DNA of 64,000 nt from JAKLFA01 sp964450385 (GCA_964450385.1 CAYVEC010000002.1:67903-131902); one strand, 5' to 3'. Numbered from the stretch's first letter, positions 18,242 to 26,666 are shown. Program-made: numbers and translations. Notes: generated by a model not told the origin, from the letters alone.

Positions 18242-18643
18242 CTACGGCACCAATGATTGGACCCACTGATTCCCCGAAGATCCCTTCGCCGAAACAGAGA
18301 TCACCCGATGAAGAGACCCGTCTTGATTGTAGAGCCTCACCTCACCGCTCGCCTTGGTCCAAACGGCCTCAAGAGGCCCCTCACGATAATATTGACGCCT
18401 CACGATCATCTGGCCATCACGGAAGATCGCATCCCTGAACAACGGCCCATGACGATAAAAAACCTTCTTCCGCACAAGCGAACCCTCTTTATACCACCAT
18501 ATCCGCCGAACATGACCATTGCTGTAATATTCGCGCTGCGCCCCGTTCAGCGGCCGCTCCTTGGCCCATGACGGAAACGGCATCACGACAAGCCCCCACA
18601 CAGAGACCACGGCCACCCACAGCACAAGACCTCGGATCCTCAT
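18242..18643 (-). CDS. Exported YwqK/MORN-like antitoxin-repeat protein
   Basis: 133 residues from ATG 18643, chosen because AAAGGAGAAC lies seven bases upstream; a longer frame would overlap the preceding gene. Signal peptide LVLWVAVVSVWGLVVMPFPSWA. The rest consists of short beta repeats: REYYSNGHVRRIWWYKEG, KVFYRHGPLFRDAIFRDG, RQYYREGPLEAV and VRLYNQDGSLH. This is the YwqK-like (MORN-related) repeat pattern, about 20-23 residues per unit. Such repeats occur in several contexts; the toxin-antitoxin label attached to the family does not establish the role here. Ends 26 bases before the CPBP gene. Confidence 0.6.
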   Translation of the reverse strand: MRIRGLVLWVAVVSVWGLVVMPFPSWAKERPLNGAQREYYSNGHVRRIWWYKEGSLVRKKVFYRHGPLFRDAIFRDGQMIVRRQYYREGPLEAVWTKASGEVRLYNQDGSLHRVISVSAKGSSGNQWVQSLVP

Positions 18644-18656
18644 CGGCTGTTCTCCT

Positions 18657-19397
18657 TTAATCATCCATGCCACCTGTCCCAAAAAGACGCTGGATTATTG
18701 TAACACCCTTTGCCTGATCCATAAAGAACGGACTTGTGGCAATCGTCACGAGTCTCGCCTCCTTGAGCAAATCCCGGATCACCCGCATCTTTTTCGCCTC
18801 ATCGATATATTCCATCGGCAGCGAAAAGATGTCGAGATCGATATCCACGGCTGCGGCCGGAGCGACCGTCCGGTCAAAGGCCGATGAGGAATCAATAAAA
18901 ACCACCTCGGAAAAGAGGCCGTTCTTAAGGGCCGGCGGGATAAAATTGCCGACGTTGAGTTCCTCATTCACATACCTAAAGACCTCGGCCCACGAAGCCC
19001 CCGGCCCCGCAAGATCGATCCCGCGCGCCGGGACCCTGGTATCTTTATGCTGATCCACATGAATCAGGCGGCCTCCAGGCTCAATGACCCCGATCCTCAC
19101 CCCCCAAAACCAGAACATAAAAGCATGCTGATGATTATCAAAAACAAAGACATGCTGGCCCTGCCGCTCCCAATAAACAAAACGGGCAAGACCCACACAG
19201 GGGCGCTCGGCCCCGTCATCAATGTCATCAAACACGATCTCATGTCCAACGGCCGTGTCCTTCCAGGTCCCTCTCACCAAAGGCGCCACATACAGCGACC
19301 GGTGCTGCCGCCGCTCATAGGAAAAGGCATTGTTGCCTTTCGGTTCTGTAATAAAAAACCCCCGATAGAGGTCCTGCAGCGAGCAGATATCAGCCAT
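18657..19397 (-). CDS. UPF0489 family protein, arginase-like fold
   Basis: 246 residues from ATG 19397; the frame is open further upstream but lies inside the preceding gene there. Motifs resemble UPF0489 (the C5orf22-like family): VFVFDNHQHAFMFW, LIHVDQHKDTR, VDIDLDIFS and TIATSPFFMD. The spaced Asp/His pairs (D-N-H, H-V-D-Q-H-x-D, D-I-D-L-D) could ligate metals as in arginases and deacetylases. Biochemical function is unknown for the family. It overlaps the receiver-like gene by eight bases, so the two are likely co-translated. Confidence 0.6.
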   Translation of the reverse strand: MADICSLQDLYRGFFITEPKGNNAFSYERRQHRSLYVAPLVRGTWKDTAVGHEIVFDDIDDGAERPCVGLARFVYWERQGQHVFVFDNHQHAFMFWFWGVRIGVIEPGGRLIHVDQHKDTRVPARGIDLAGPGASWAEVFRYVNEELNVGNFIPPALKNGLFSEVVFIDSSSAFDRTVAPAAAVDIDLDIFSLPMEYIDEAKKMRVIRDLLKEARLVTIATSPFFMDQAKGVTIIQRLFGTGGMDD

Positions 19398-19941
19398 TGC
19401 CCGCCCCTCCGCCGAGGGATCGCAAAAAAAGGCCGCGCGCCTCATCGACAAGGCGCCGCGGTGACGTCCCCTGCGCAAAGACATGCACACTCTCAAGTGA
19501 TGACACGACCGGCCCCTGACAGCGGTCATCGAGCACGAACATCGGGATGTGACGAGCGATCGTGTCCTGCCGAAGCCGTTCGATAGCCATGAGGCTCCCT
19601 CCTTCGACCGATGACCAGTTCACAATGATGAGATCCGGGACTCGGCGTTCGACAATCGGAACGACATCCCTCCAACCATCAACGCCCACAGCCGCATACC
19701 CGGCAATAAAAAATTCATACAGCACCGCCTCGCGCTCCCTCCCCGACATGAGGACGAGCACCGTCCTTTTCCTGAGCGTCTCGAGCCGGCGCTCCATCTC
19801 CTCAAGGAGATCGCTCGCGGTCTGGGGCGCGACCCCGAGATTCAAAAGTTTGTCAATGATATCCGATTTAAACAACCCCGCGGTGACCTGTTCCGCGACA
19901 AAGGCATAGAGCTTGTTGATATCCTGATCCGAATTCTCCAC
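19390..19941 (-). CDS. Receiver-like protein lacking a clear phospho-Asp site
   Basis: 183 residues. Residues 1-55 are a helical domain of alternating charge (VAEQVTAGLFKSDIIDKLLN). From RTVLVLMSGRE on the pattern is a flavodoxin/receiver fold: VDGWRDVVPIVERRVPDLIIVNWSSVEG, IERLRQDTIARHIPMFVLDD and VHVFAQGTSPRRLVDEARG. The strand that normally ends in the phosphorylated Asp reads LIIVNWS, with Asn in that place, so it may be a pseudo-receiver. Overlaps the UPF0489 gene by eight bases. Function unknown. Confidence 0.5.
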   Translation of the reverse strand: MENSDQDINKLYAFVAEQVTAGLFKSDIIDKLLNLGVAPQTASDLLEEMERRLETLRKRTVLVLMSGREREAVLYEFFIAGYAAVGVDGWRDVVPIVERRVPDLIIVNWSSVEGGSLMAIERLRQDTIARHIPMFVLDDRCQGPVVSSLESVHVFAQGTSPRRLVDEARGLFLRSLGGGAGNG

Positions 19942-20008
19942 CGCCTCACCCCGTTCTCATGGCCAGCCGAAACGCCAAAAGAGGCCTTTTGTTTCTTCGA
20001 TTTTCCGA

Positions 20009-20014
20009 TATAAT
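20009..20014 (+). promoter_or_regulatory. Candidate -10 box before the HAD gene
   Basis: TATAAT, a perfect -10 hexamer, sits about 20 bases before the preferred start of the HAD phosphatase, in the only short stretch between divergent genes here. The -35 is poor (CTTTTG at 17-base spacing). If used, the transcript has a very short leader, which fits the absence of a visible Shine-Dalgarno. Confidence 0.35.
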
Positions 20015-20039
20015 GAAACAAACTGATAACATAATGCCC

Positions 20040-20690
20040 ATGACGTCACGACCCATTCTTATCTTCGATTTCGATGGCACGATCGCCGACACACATCAAT
20101 ATATCGTGGACGTCAGCAACCGCCTGGCCCTCGAATTCAATTATAACCAGATCTCTGACGAAGACTCTGTGCTCCTCAAGGATTTTTCAGTGCAAGAGGT
20201 CATCCGCCACCTCGAGGTTCCCCTGCTTAAGATCCCCGCCATCATCGCGCGGGCCAAAAAAGAATTCTATCAGGACATCCAGTCGATCCACCCGATCAAG
20301 GGCCTTCAAGAAGCCCTCGACGCCCTCAAGGCACGGGGAGTTGTGATCGGGATCCTTTCATCAAACGCGGCCGAGAATATCCACGCCTTTCTCCAGCGCC
20401 ACGGGATCGACCATTTTGATTTCATCCATTCCACATCAAAGATCTGGGGAAAAGACATCTCGATCAAAGGACTCATCGCCGAGCACCATCTCAACCGCGA
20501 TGACGTCATTTATATCGGTGACGAGATCCGAGATATCGCGGCGGCCCGCAAGGCCGGCGTGCGCGTCGCCGCCGTGACCTGGGGCTACAACTCCGCCCAG
20601 GCCCTTCAAAAAGAAGGCCCCGATGCCCTGCTCCATTTCCCCCATGAGCTTGTCAGCTTCTGCCATTCTCTTCAAGCCCCGCTCCGTTAA
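20040..20690 (+). CDS. HAD superfamily phosphatase (phosphoglycolate phosphatase-like)
   Basis: 216 residues from ATG 20040; ATGs at 20013 and 20034 are alternatives and none has a good Shine-Dalgarno. Motif I ILIFDFDGTIADTH, motif II IGILSSNAA, and motif IV VIYIGDEIRDIAAARKAG are clear, with a cap domain inserted between motifs I and II (C1 cap, helical). Gph/PpaX-type enzymes remove phosphate from small metabolites; substrate is not predictable. It is the only plus-strand gene in the first 33 kb and diverges from the receiver-like gene. Confidence 0.85.
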   Translation: MTSRPILIFDFDGTIADTHQYIVDVSNRLALEFNYNQISDEDSVLLKDFSVQEVIRHLEVPLLKIPAIIARAKKEFYQDIQSIHPIKGLQEALDALKARGVVIGILSSNAAENIHAFLQRHGIDHFDFIHSTSKIWGKDISIKGLIAEHHLNRDDVIYIGDEIRDIAAARKAGVRVAAVTWGYNSAQALQKEGPDALLHFPHELVSFCHSLQAPLR

Positions 20691-20698
20691 GCGCCGGC

Positions 20699-21574
20699 CT
20701 ACTCATCTTCAGACGCGATGCTGACCGACTTCGGAATAAGCCGCGATCGGAGAAGATCATAATTTTTTTCGCTTGAAACGATATGATACGTTTTAAGCCG
20801 CCACGAACCCGGACGCTGCTCAAAGGCCTCGGCATCAAGCCGGTCCAGGACCCGGCCGGAGTCCATGTCCCTCATCGACAATCCCGCCTGATGAATGATC
20901 GGCCACCCCCCGCCGAAATCCCAGAGATTCGAGCGGTCCAGACAGCCGCAGGCGCGTCCCAGGGACGGCCAGGCAAGATTAATGACCGCACACGCGGTAA
21001 CCAAAAACCGACAATCCTGATACCGCCAGTCATGGGTCCGAAAAAAATTATCAGACAATAAGAACAACGACCGGCTCGAGATCTCCTGATCGACCGGGAC
21101 GATCCGGTGTTCCCGGCAATTCGGGCCGAACGGGTCCTGGACATAGAAGGCACTCTCCCCATCGGCATATAGGAGCTCATTAAGGACCGGAAAAAAGATC
21201 ATCCCAAGCCATGGCCTGCGGTCCTTTAAAAGTCCCACGGAAATCCCATAAAGCGGGATACGATTAGCATACAAACGGGTCCCATCGACAGGGTCAACGG
21301 TCCAGAGATACGGAGCATGGGCCCATTCGGTCTGACGATCATGGACCCCCTTCGTGATCGCCTCCTCATCGACGAGAAGATGCCGACGGGTATCGAGCAG
21401 CGCGGCGAGCCTTTCATGAGCGATCTTGGAGATCGCGTAGTCCGCGCGGGTAACGACTGAGTCATCGGGCTTGAGCCCGGGCTGAGCGTCCCCGATCATC
21501 TGACAGGAGACCACCCCAGCCTCCCTGACGAGATCCCACATAACGTCTAAAAAATCACATGCCCTGTCATTCAT
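20699..21574 (-). CDS. Inositol monophosphatase/CysQ-type phosphatase
   Basis: About 291 residues. Mg-dependent phosphatase of the IMPase/FBPase-like family, cytoplasmic. Motifs: DDSVVTRADYAISK, LLVDEEAI, WTVDPVDGTRLYANRIPLYG (metal-binding DPVDGT) and LWDFGGGWPIIHQAG (WDx[A/G]x4L region). Substrate could be inositol phosphate, 3'-phosphoadenosine phosphate or a sugar bisphosphate. ATG 21574 is preceded by AAGGAG at ideal spacing; an in-frame ATG at 21604 overlaps the previous stop as ATGA and cannot be excluded. Ends nine bases from the end of the convergent HAD gene. Confidence 0.82.
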   Translation of the reverse strand: MNDRACDFLDVMWDLVREAGVVSCQMIGDAQPGLKPDDSVVTRADYAISKIAHERLAALLDTRRHLLVDEEAITKGVHDRQTEWAHAPYLWTVDPVDGTRLYANRIPLYGISVGLLKDRRPWLGMIFFPVLNELLYADGESAFYVQDPFGPNCREHRIVPVDQEISSRSLFLLSDNFFRTHDWRYQDCRFLVTACAVINLAWPSLGRACGCLDRSNLWDFGGGWPIIHQAGLSMRDMDSGRVLDRLDAEAFEQRPGSWRLKTYHIVSSEKNYDLLRSRLIPKSVSIASEDE

Positions 21575-21600
21575 CGCCTTCTCCTTAACGTTCAAGCCAT

Positions 21601-22608
21601 TCATCGGCTCAATGTCATGACCTCCCGCTCGGTGAGCGTCCTCGCCGCCGAGGCCTCGGCCTCTTTAAAAGGCCACCGCCGAACAACGATCTCCTGCGCA
21701 ACAAGCGCCCGGGCCTTTGAAAAATATTGGGCGAGCCCTCCAGCGGTCGCGATCTCATCGGCCCCGACGCTCGGTCCGCGGGCCAAGACCATCGGCCCAT
21801 TGACCCCGACCAACTCAACGAGATAATCCCCTTCCCGCGCGTGCGCGACCAAGGCCTTGTTATCCATCTGATCACGGCCGGCAACCGCGATACAGCCCTC
21901 GCTCACGCGAAAATACCGGCCGCAATTTAAGATATCCATGTCCCGGGCCTCGCGGTACGGAAAGGCCAAAAAGTCCCTGACCCGCGGCGCGAAATTCACC
22001 TGTGTCAAGACGCACCCGCCCGCCGGCGCTTCATAACCCTCGATCCCCCACTCCTCGGCAAGGGCCATCTGAATTTTTCGTGACCGACCCGCGACGCGCA
22101 ACAGCCGTGTCCGATCGACAAGCCCCTCCTTTTCAGGAATCGTCACGGGCAAGAAAAGGGCCGAGAGCGGCCGGACCACACGCCCCTCAAAGGCCATTCC
22201 CTCTTCCATAAGACGAAAGCTCTCTTTGCGCTGAGAGAACGGGCGCTGGCCCAGAACGTCCCCTGTAACGATAAAATCAGCCCCGATCCGCTGGCGGCGC
22301 GCCTCAGCCGTCATCAGCATGAACCGATGACAGTCCATACACGGATTAATCGCCCGGCCATAACCATACTGCGGATGCCGGACGACCTCAAGATAATCAT
22401 CACCGAGCCTCTCGACGACCATTGGGATCCCGATCGTCTTCGCAAGACGCTCACACCGTTTAAGATTCCCGTCGCCCCAGGGCATTGCGCAATAAAGCCC
22501 ATGGACCTCGATCCCTTGGTCACGCATCAGCCGGATCGCAATGGCACTGTCAAGCCCTCCGCTAAAGAGCGCGACGGCCTTCGTTGTTTTTTTTTCCTCA
22601 ACCATCAT
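21601..22608 (-). CDS. PP-loop tRNA thiolation-type protein with NFACT-R-like C-terminus
   Basis: About 335 residues from ATG 22608. N-terminal PP-loop ATPase: ALFSGGLDSAIAIRLM, then a Cys pair region (NPCMDCHRFML), VTGDVLGQRPFSQ and the GGCVLTQ loop, as in ThiI/MnmA-like thiouridylases. The C-terminal about 110 residues (CIAVAGRDQMDNKALVAHA, then VNGPMVLARG) look like the DUF814/NFACT-R RNA-binding domain. A role in sulfur modification of tRNA is likely, though position and sulfur donor are unknown. It overlaps the RsmB-like gene by 11 bases, giving two RNA-modification genes in tandem. Confidence 0.7.
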   Translation of the reverse strand: MMVEEKKTTKAVALFSGGLDSAIAIRLMRDQGIEVHGLYCAMPWGDGNLKRCERLAKTIGIPMVVERLGDDYLEVVRHPQYGYGRAINPCMDCHRFMLMTAEARRQRIGADFIVTGDVLGQRPFSQRKESFRLMEEGMAFEGRVVRPLSALFLPVTIPEKEGLVDRTRLLRVAGRSRKIQMALAEEWGIEGYEAPAGGCVLTQVNFAPRVRDFLAFPYREARDMDILNCGRYFRVSEGCIAVAGRDQMDNKALVAHAREGDYLVELVGVNGPMVLARGPSVGADEIATAGGLAQYFSKARALVAQEIVVRRWPFKEAEASAARTLTEREVMTLSR

Positions 22609-23551
22609 CAACCATCCTGCGAAATCGTGCGATAAAGAATCCGTCAAAAAGCCCGCTCGGCAAAATCCGCGAACACTCCTCGACCCTCGGATCAAATCCC
22701 CGGCCCCGCCATTCAAAGACCGCCGGATATCGCGGGACATCGTCCGACCACGGAATCACCTCAAGCTGAAACGCGCCACCGGTCTTCCGCAAAAACCAGT
22801 CGATCACCCCTTCATTCTCCTCCGGGGCAAAGGTGCACGTCGAATACACCAGCACCCCACCCGGCCGGACCGCGCGACCGGCCGTCAACAACAACCCCCG
22901 TTGTTTCACGACCATCTCCGCGATCTTTCGTTCACTCCAATATTGAAGACTCTTTTTATCTGCTGTTCGAAACCGGCCCTCAGAACTGCACGGGGCATCA
23001 ACCAAGACTCGGTCATAGGGTTCCGCTGGCCGGAAACGGCGCCCGTCCGAACAGATCGGAACAACATTCTCCGCGCCCAATAGATCGATGACATATTTTA
23101 ATTTATAAAATCTCGAACGCACCGTCTCGACCGCCGTCAGGTGTCCGCGATGATCCATCCGTGCGGCAATATAGGTCGTCTTGCTCCCAGGCGCAGCGCA
23201 CACGTCAAGGACCCGTTCTCCCGGCGCCGGCTCAAGCGCAAGCACCGCAAGCATGCTCGAAACCGACTGCCGATACAGACATCCGGTGTTGAGAAGGTCC
23301 TGAACCAATGGTACTGCCTCATCGCCCTCAAAAAGGACCACAGCCTCACGAACCGCCGAGACAGGCTCGCCGACGACGCCCGCATCCTTAAGCCGCGCCC
23401 GCGCCTCTTCAAGACCAATCCTCAAGGTGTTAATCCGATAAACCCTCGGCGCCGGGGCATCAAAACGCGCGGCGACCCCAGGATATAAAACCGCCGGCAC
23501 GATCTGTTCAAGCCGTTCTAAAAACCGGGCCGGCAAGGGATTTATGTTCAT
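22598..23551 (-). CDS. RsmB/NOP2-family RNA m5C methyltransferase
   Basis: 317 residues. Rossmann methyltransferase with SAM-binding LDVCAAPGSKTTYIA, DRVLVDAPCSSEGRF (motif IV Pro-Cys, the release Cys) and VYSTCTFAPEENE (motif VI Thr-Cys, the nucleophile). The two-cysteine mechanism marks RNA cytosine-5 methylases; the N-terminal segment (YRINTLRIGLEEARARLKD) is the usual short RNA-binding part. rRNA or tRNA target cannot be assigned. It precedes and overlaps the PP-loop gene. Confidence 0.9.
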   Translation of the reverse strand: MNINPLPARFLERLEQIVPAVLYPGVAARFDAPAPRVYRINTLRIGLEEARARLKDAGVVGEPVSAVREAVVLFEGDEAVPLVQDLLNTGCLYRQSVSSMLAVLALEPAPGERVLDVCAAPGSKTTYIAARMDHRGHLTAVETVRSRFYKLKYVIDLLGAENVVPICSDGRRFRPAEPYDRVLVDAPCSSEGRFRTADKKSLQYWSERKIAEMVVKQRGLLLTAGRAVRPGGVLVYSTCTFAPEENEGVIDWFLRKTGGAFQLEVIPWSDDVPRYPAVFEWRGRGFDPRVEECSRILPSGLFDGFFIARFRRMVDDG

Positions 23552-23572
23552 GAATGATACTTCCAGATACGA

Positions 23573-23773
23573 TCACTTATTTCGAACCGCCTGCTGAACG
23601 GCACGCTTCAACTGCAGAATAAAGGCCTCTTTCCGATCCTTCTGTCCCTCTGCCCCTGGAGACGCAAGCGGGCTTTCAGGCGGGACCGAGTGGCCCGCAG
23701 GCTTAAGGACCCCAGCAGAAAGAAATTTTCGCTGCTTCTTGTGCCAGACGACCTCATGACGTTTCTTATTCAT
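23573..23773 (-). CDS. Small basic protein of unknown function
   Basis: 66 residues, rich in Lys, Arg and Gln, with a Pro/Gly-rich centre (VPPESPLASPGAEGQK) and a basic amphipathic C-terminus (QLKRAVQQAVRNK). No family recognised. It directly abuts the next small gene upstream (stop at 23774) and ends 21 bases before the RsmB-like gene, so all four probably share a transcript. Coding status rests on position and the adjoining stop/start. Confidence 0.5.
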   Translation of the reverse strand: MNKKRHEVVWHKKQRKFLSAGVLKPAGHSVPPESPLASPGAEGQKDRKEAFILQLKRAVQQAVRNK

Positions 23774-23950
23774 CTATTTCTTTGCCGTCTTACGCTGCGT
23801 TCGCGCAATCGCTTTGGTCATTCGATCAAACGCCTGGTCAGGCGTGGCGCCTTCGGTCAAATGATCCGCGCAGACCGCCGCATACCCCTGACGGTTTTTG
23901 ATCTTAAACATCGTGACGGGCAAACGACCGATCTTGCGTTCCTGTGCCAT
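23774..23950 (-). CDS. Small conserved-looking protein of unknown function
   Basis: 58 residues from ATG 23950, which has AAAGGGGGC upstream; a longer start at 23983 is less well placed. Sequence MAQERKIGRLPVTMFKIKN with a central VCADHLTEGATPDQAFDRM and a Lys-rich tail. The central part looks like a small helical domain, but I do not recognise it. First gene of the group leading to the RsmB-like and PP-loop genes. Confidence 0.5.
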   Translation of the reverse strand: MAQERKIGRLPVTMFKIKNRQGYAAVCADHLTEGATPDQAFDRMTKAIARTQRKTAKK

Positions 23951-24040
23951 GGAAGCCCCCTTTGATTGGCCGGATCCCCCCACGGTGATCAGGCGTTGTT
24001 ATCATAGCAATCCCGCCGGTCTCTGTCCACGATTTACCCA

Positions 24041-24071
24041 TAAAAGTGGCCAGAGCTGGGCAGCTCTGGCC
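24041..24071 (-). terminator. Possible terminator downstream of PFK
   Basis: A perfect 11-base inverted repeat (GGCCAGAGCTG with its complement, GG loop) followed on the minus strand by ACTTTTA. The hairpin is very stable but the T-run is only four, so termination may be partial. It lies about 140 bases past the PFK stop. The remaining bases of this 258-base gap hold no gene that I can support. Confidence 0.45.
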
Positions 24072-24208
24072 TGAGTGATGAGTACAACTGGTTGTGTGTG
24101 ATGCGTATGAACTTGGGTTTCCAGGAAGGAAAAGGTGGGCTCATACGATCACCCCTAATATACATCGGGCGTCAAAAAATGGCAAGTTTTTTTGTCCGCC
24201 GCCCTCCC

Positions 24209-25516
24209 CTAATCCGTGATCGAGACGACCGTCTGCCAAAGATTCCCTTCAAGATCGATCTTTTTACGCCGGCCGACCGCGACCTGAAGCGGAACATGGG
24301 TGAAATGATGGTTCCAGTGCCCGATAAAAAGATCGGTCTTCCCTGCCATGGCCGCGTGAACCGCCCGCTGACCGAAAAAGATACAAAAAATCGAATCCGC
24401 GGCATTAGCGGGGCAGCTCCGAATCATATAACTCGGATCGATGTATTTAATCGTGACCGGAATCCGGCGGCTGGCAAAATGGGTTCGGATCCTGTCCTTA
24501 AGAAAAATCCCGATATCCGGGAACACGACATTCCCCGAGGCGTCGCGTCCAGGCTGTGTCCCCGCCATCATGTTGGCGCTGACGCCTTCGGCGACCACGA
24601 TTACCGCATGGCGTTTCCGCTCAAGCCGGCGCTCGAGCCGCGCCAAAAGCCCGCCCTCGCCATCAATCGCGACCGGGGCCTCAGGGATGAGACAAAAATT
24701 CACATCGCTGTTCGCGAGCGTCGCTCCCACCGCGATAAAACCCGAATCCCGTCCCATGAGTTTAACAAGGCCGATCCCATTCCATGCGGCCCGCGCCTCT
24801 TCATGGGCGGTCTGAACAGACCGGCGCGCCTCCTCAACAGCCGTCATATATCCAAAGGTGTTCTCCGAACAGACAATATCATTATCAATCGTCTTCGGGA
24901 CTCCGACGACCGCGATCTTAAGCCCGCGTTCGCGAAGGCGCTCGGACAGTTGATGAGCGCCGGCAAAGGTCCCATCCCCGCCGATCACAAAAAGCATGTT
25001 CACATGAAAATGCGTCAGGGTATCGATCATGTCATCGATATCCTGCGGGCCCCGGCTTGTCCCTAAGATCGAACCTCCCTCGTGCTGGATATCTTCGACG
25101 ATCTCAGGCGTCATCCGCATCGGTTCTTCCCGGCGGCGGGATGACATCCCTTCATACCCGAAACGGAACCCCAGGATTTCCCGGACCTGATATTCAAAAT
25201 GGAGGGTCAGGGTGATCGTCCGGATCACATCATTGAGGCCCGGGCAAAGCCCTCCGCAGGTCACGATCCCCGCAACGACCTTGTGAGGATCAAAAAAGAT
25301 CCGCCGACGGGGACCTGCCTCTTCAAAGGCCGGCAGCGCCGCAGGCTCATTCCCGCACGCGCACATATCTGCGGAATTCGCATAGACATAGACACGATTC
25401 GTGTCTTCAATAAAGGTACGTGGGCGCTGAGACAACGGCGAATCGTGCTCGCACGGCCCCAATGTCGAGATCGTGAGGTCCCGAACCTCTTCCTGCGAGG
25501 GTCGTTTTCCTTGCAT
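24209..25516 (-). CDS. 6-phosphofructokinase, plant/trypanosome-type (probably ATP-dependent)
   Basis: 435 residues, longer than E. coli PfkA (320). Glycolytic phosphorylation of fructose 6-phosphate. Motifs: GIVTCGGLCPGLNDVIR (phosphate donor site), GFRFGYEGM, VIGGDGTFAGAH, GVPKTIDND (catalytic Asp) and MGRDSGFIAVGA. The GGDG plus PKTIDND combination is that of long ATP-PFKs of plants and trypanosomes; PPi enzymes have GGDD. Donor choice is inference from these residues. The N-terminus contains a short Cys pair (ADMCACGNE). Near the pyruvate kinase gene, giving two glycolytic control enzymes within 4 kb. Confidence 0.88.
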   Translation of the reverse strand: MQGKRPSQEEVRDLTISTLGPCEHDSPLSQRPRTFIEDTNRVYVYANSADMCACGNEPAALPAFEEAGPRRRIFFDPHKVVAGIVTCGGLCPGLNDVIRTITLTLHFEYQVREILGFRFGYEGMSSRRREEPMRMTPEIVEDIQHEGGSILGTSRGPQDIDDMIDTLTHFHVNMLFVIGGDGTFAGAHQLSERLRERGLKIAVVGVPKTIDNDIVCSENTFGYMTAVEEARRSVQTAHEEARAAWNGIGLVKLMGRDSGFIAVGATLANSDVNFCLIPEAPVAIDGEGGLLARLERRLERKRHAVIVVAEGVSANMMAGTQPGRDASGNVVFPDIGIFLKDRIRTHFASRRIPVTIKYIDPSYMIRSCPANAADSIFCIFFGQRAVHAAMAGKTDLFIGHWNHHFTHVPLQVAVGRRKKIDLEGNLWQTVVSITD

Positions 25517-25545
25517 AGGACTCCCTTCGATTGAACCGCCCTGGG

Positions 25546-26505
25546 TCAGCCGACGAGCAGGGGCTGTAATATGTTCAACAGATAGCCCATTAAAATAATA
25601 TAGAGTGTCACCAGCCCGAAAAAGATCCCGATCAACTTCAGCCTCATGGCCCGGCGTAATAAAATCGCCTCAGGCAGACTGAGCGCCGACGTCGCCATCA
25701 TAAAGGCCATCGCCGTCCCGAGAGGCACCCCTTTTTGGAAGAGGACCATGGCGACCGGGACAATCGAGGCGCAGCCTCCGTACATCGGGACCCCGATGAG
25801 GACCGACAACGGCACGGCAAAAAATCCCGTGGACTCCACAATGGACTGAATCGTCTCCCGGGGAACATAATTATGAATAACGGCTCCAATGCCAACCCCG
25901 ACCAGGACCCACTTCCAGATCTTGTGAAGAATAGCAAGCGACTCGCTCACCCCAAAACGCACCCGGTCAATAAACGAACGGAATTGCGGTCCGTCGTCGG
26001 CCGCGCCCGAGGCCACCATGTCCTCTTCGAGCATAGCCTCAAGCCTCATCTTTCCGATAAGATGTCCAACCACGGCGCCGACCAAAACACCAAAGACGAC
26101 ATAGACGATCGTAATCTTCCAGCCAAAGTACATCAGCATGAGCACGACCAAGTACTCATTGATAATAGGCGATGTGGCCAAAAAGGAAAAGGTGACCCCA
26201 AGGGGAACCCCTCCTTTAATAAACCCCAAAAAGATCGGGATCGAGGAACACGAACAAAACGGCGTCACCGCGCCAAACACGGCTGCTGCGAGATTGCCAA
26301 CAAAGCCCCGGCCCGCAAGCCACTTTTTCACGGTCTCCTGAGGCAGAAACGACCGGATGAACCCGATGAAGGAGATCATCACAAAAAGCAGGATAACAAT
26401 CTTCGCGGAATCATAAACGAAAAAATGCGCCATCCCCGACACATGGGTATCGTGGGGAAGACGCAAAACATCATAGATGATCCAATCGGCGATCTTTAAC
26501 AGCAT
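25546..26505 (-). CDS. ArsP/DUF318-type membrane permease
   Basis: 319 residues from ATG 26505 (AGAGGG seven bases upstream; a TTG at 26511 is also in frame). Eight or so membrane helices. Twin permease motifs: PFCSCSSIPIFLGFIKGGVP with SFLATSPIINEY, and PMYGGCASIVPVAMVLFQKG with MMATSALSLPEA. These match permease family PF03773 (ArsP_1), whose characterised members export trivalent organoarsenicals. The Cys-S-Cys motif could engage a thiophilic ligand. Its 5' end overlaps a 56-residue Cys-rich frame, so the two are likely co-translated. Confidence 0.85.
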   Translation of the reverse strand: MLLKIADWIIYDVLRLPHDTHVSGMAHFFVYDSAKIVILLFVMISFIGFIRSFLPQETVKKWLAGRGFVGNLAAAVFGAVTPFCSCSSIPIFLGFIKGGVPLGVTFSFLATSPIINEYLVVLMLMYFGWKITIVYVVFGVLVGAVVGHLIGKMRLEAMLEEDMVASGAADDGPQFRSFIDRVRFGVSESLAILHKIWKWVLVGVGIGAVIHNYVPRETIQSIVESTGFFAVPLSVLIGVPMYGGCASIVPVAMVLFQKGVPLGTAMAFMMATSALSLPEAILLRRAMRLKLIGIFFGLVTLYIILMGYLLNILQPLLVG

Positions 26506-26666
26506 CCGCAATCCCTCTCATCAGATTGTTTTTTCTGCGGTTCTTGTTTTGGCCCGCAGCAGCAGGACGACTCATCGGCCTGTTGTTTCATTTTTTTATC
26601 CAACTTCTCCATGAAGTTTCCCCAAAAACCTTTTTTTGAACCGCCTCCGCAACATTGGTCTCCCAT
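26496..26666 (-). CDS. 56-residue cysteine-rich protein coupled to the permease
   Basis: Starts with a strong AAAAGGAGAGGGTT Shine-Dalgarno before ATG 26666. Three Cys clusters: MGDQCCGGGSKK at the N-terminus, DESSCCCGPKQ in the middle and the C-terminal RDCGCC, eight Cys in 56 residues, separated by a basic amphipathic helix (FWGNFMEKLDKKMKQQ). Its last codons overlap the permease start. Function unknown; the Cys content and partner suggest binding of a metal or metalloid. No homologue is recognised, and CCCG recalls the CCCCG of the peptide at 36798. Coding status supported by SD and coupling. Confidence 0.7.
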   Translation of the reverse strand: MGDQCCGGGSKKGFWGNFMEKLDKKMKQQADESSCCCGPKQEPQKKQSDERDCGCC

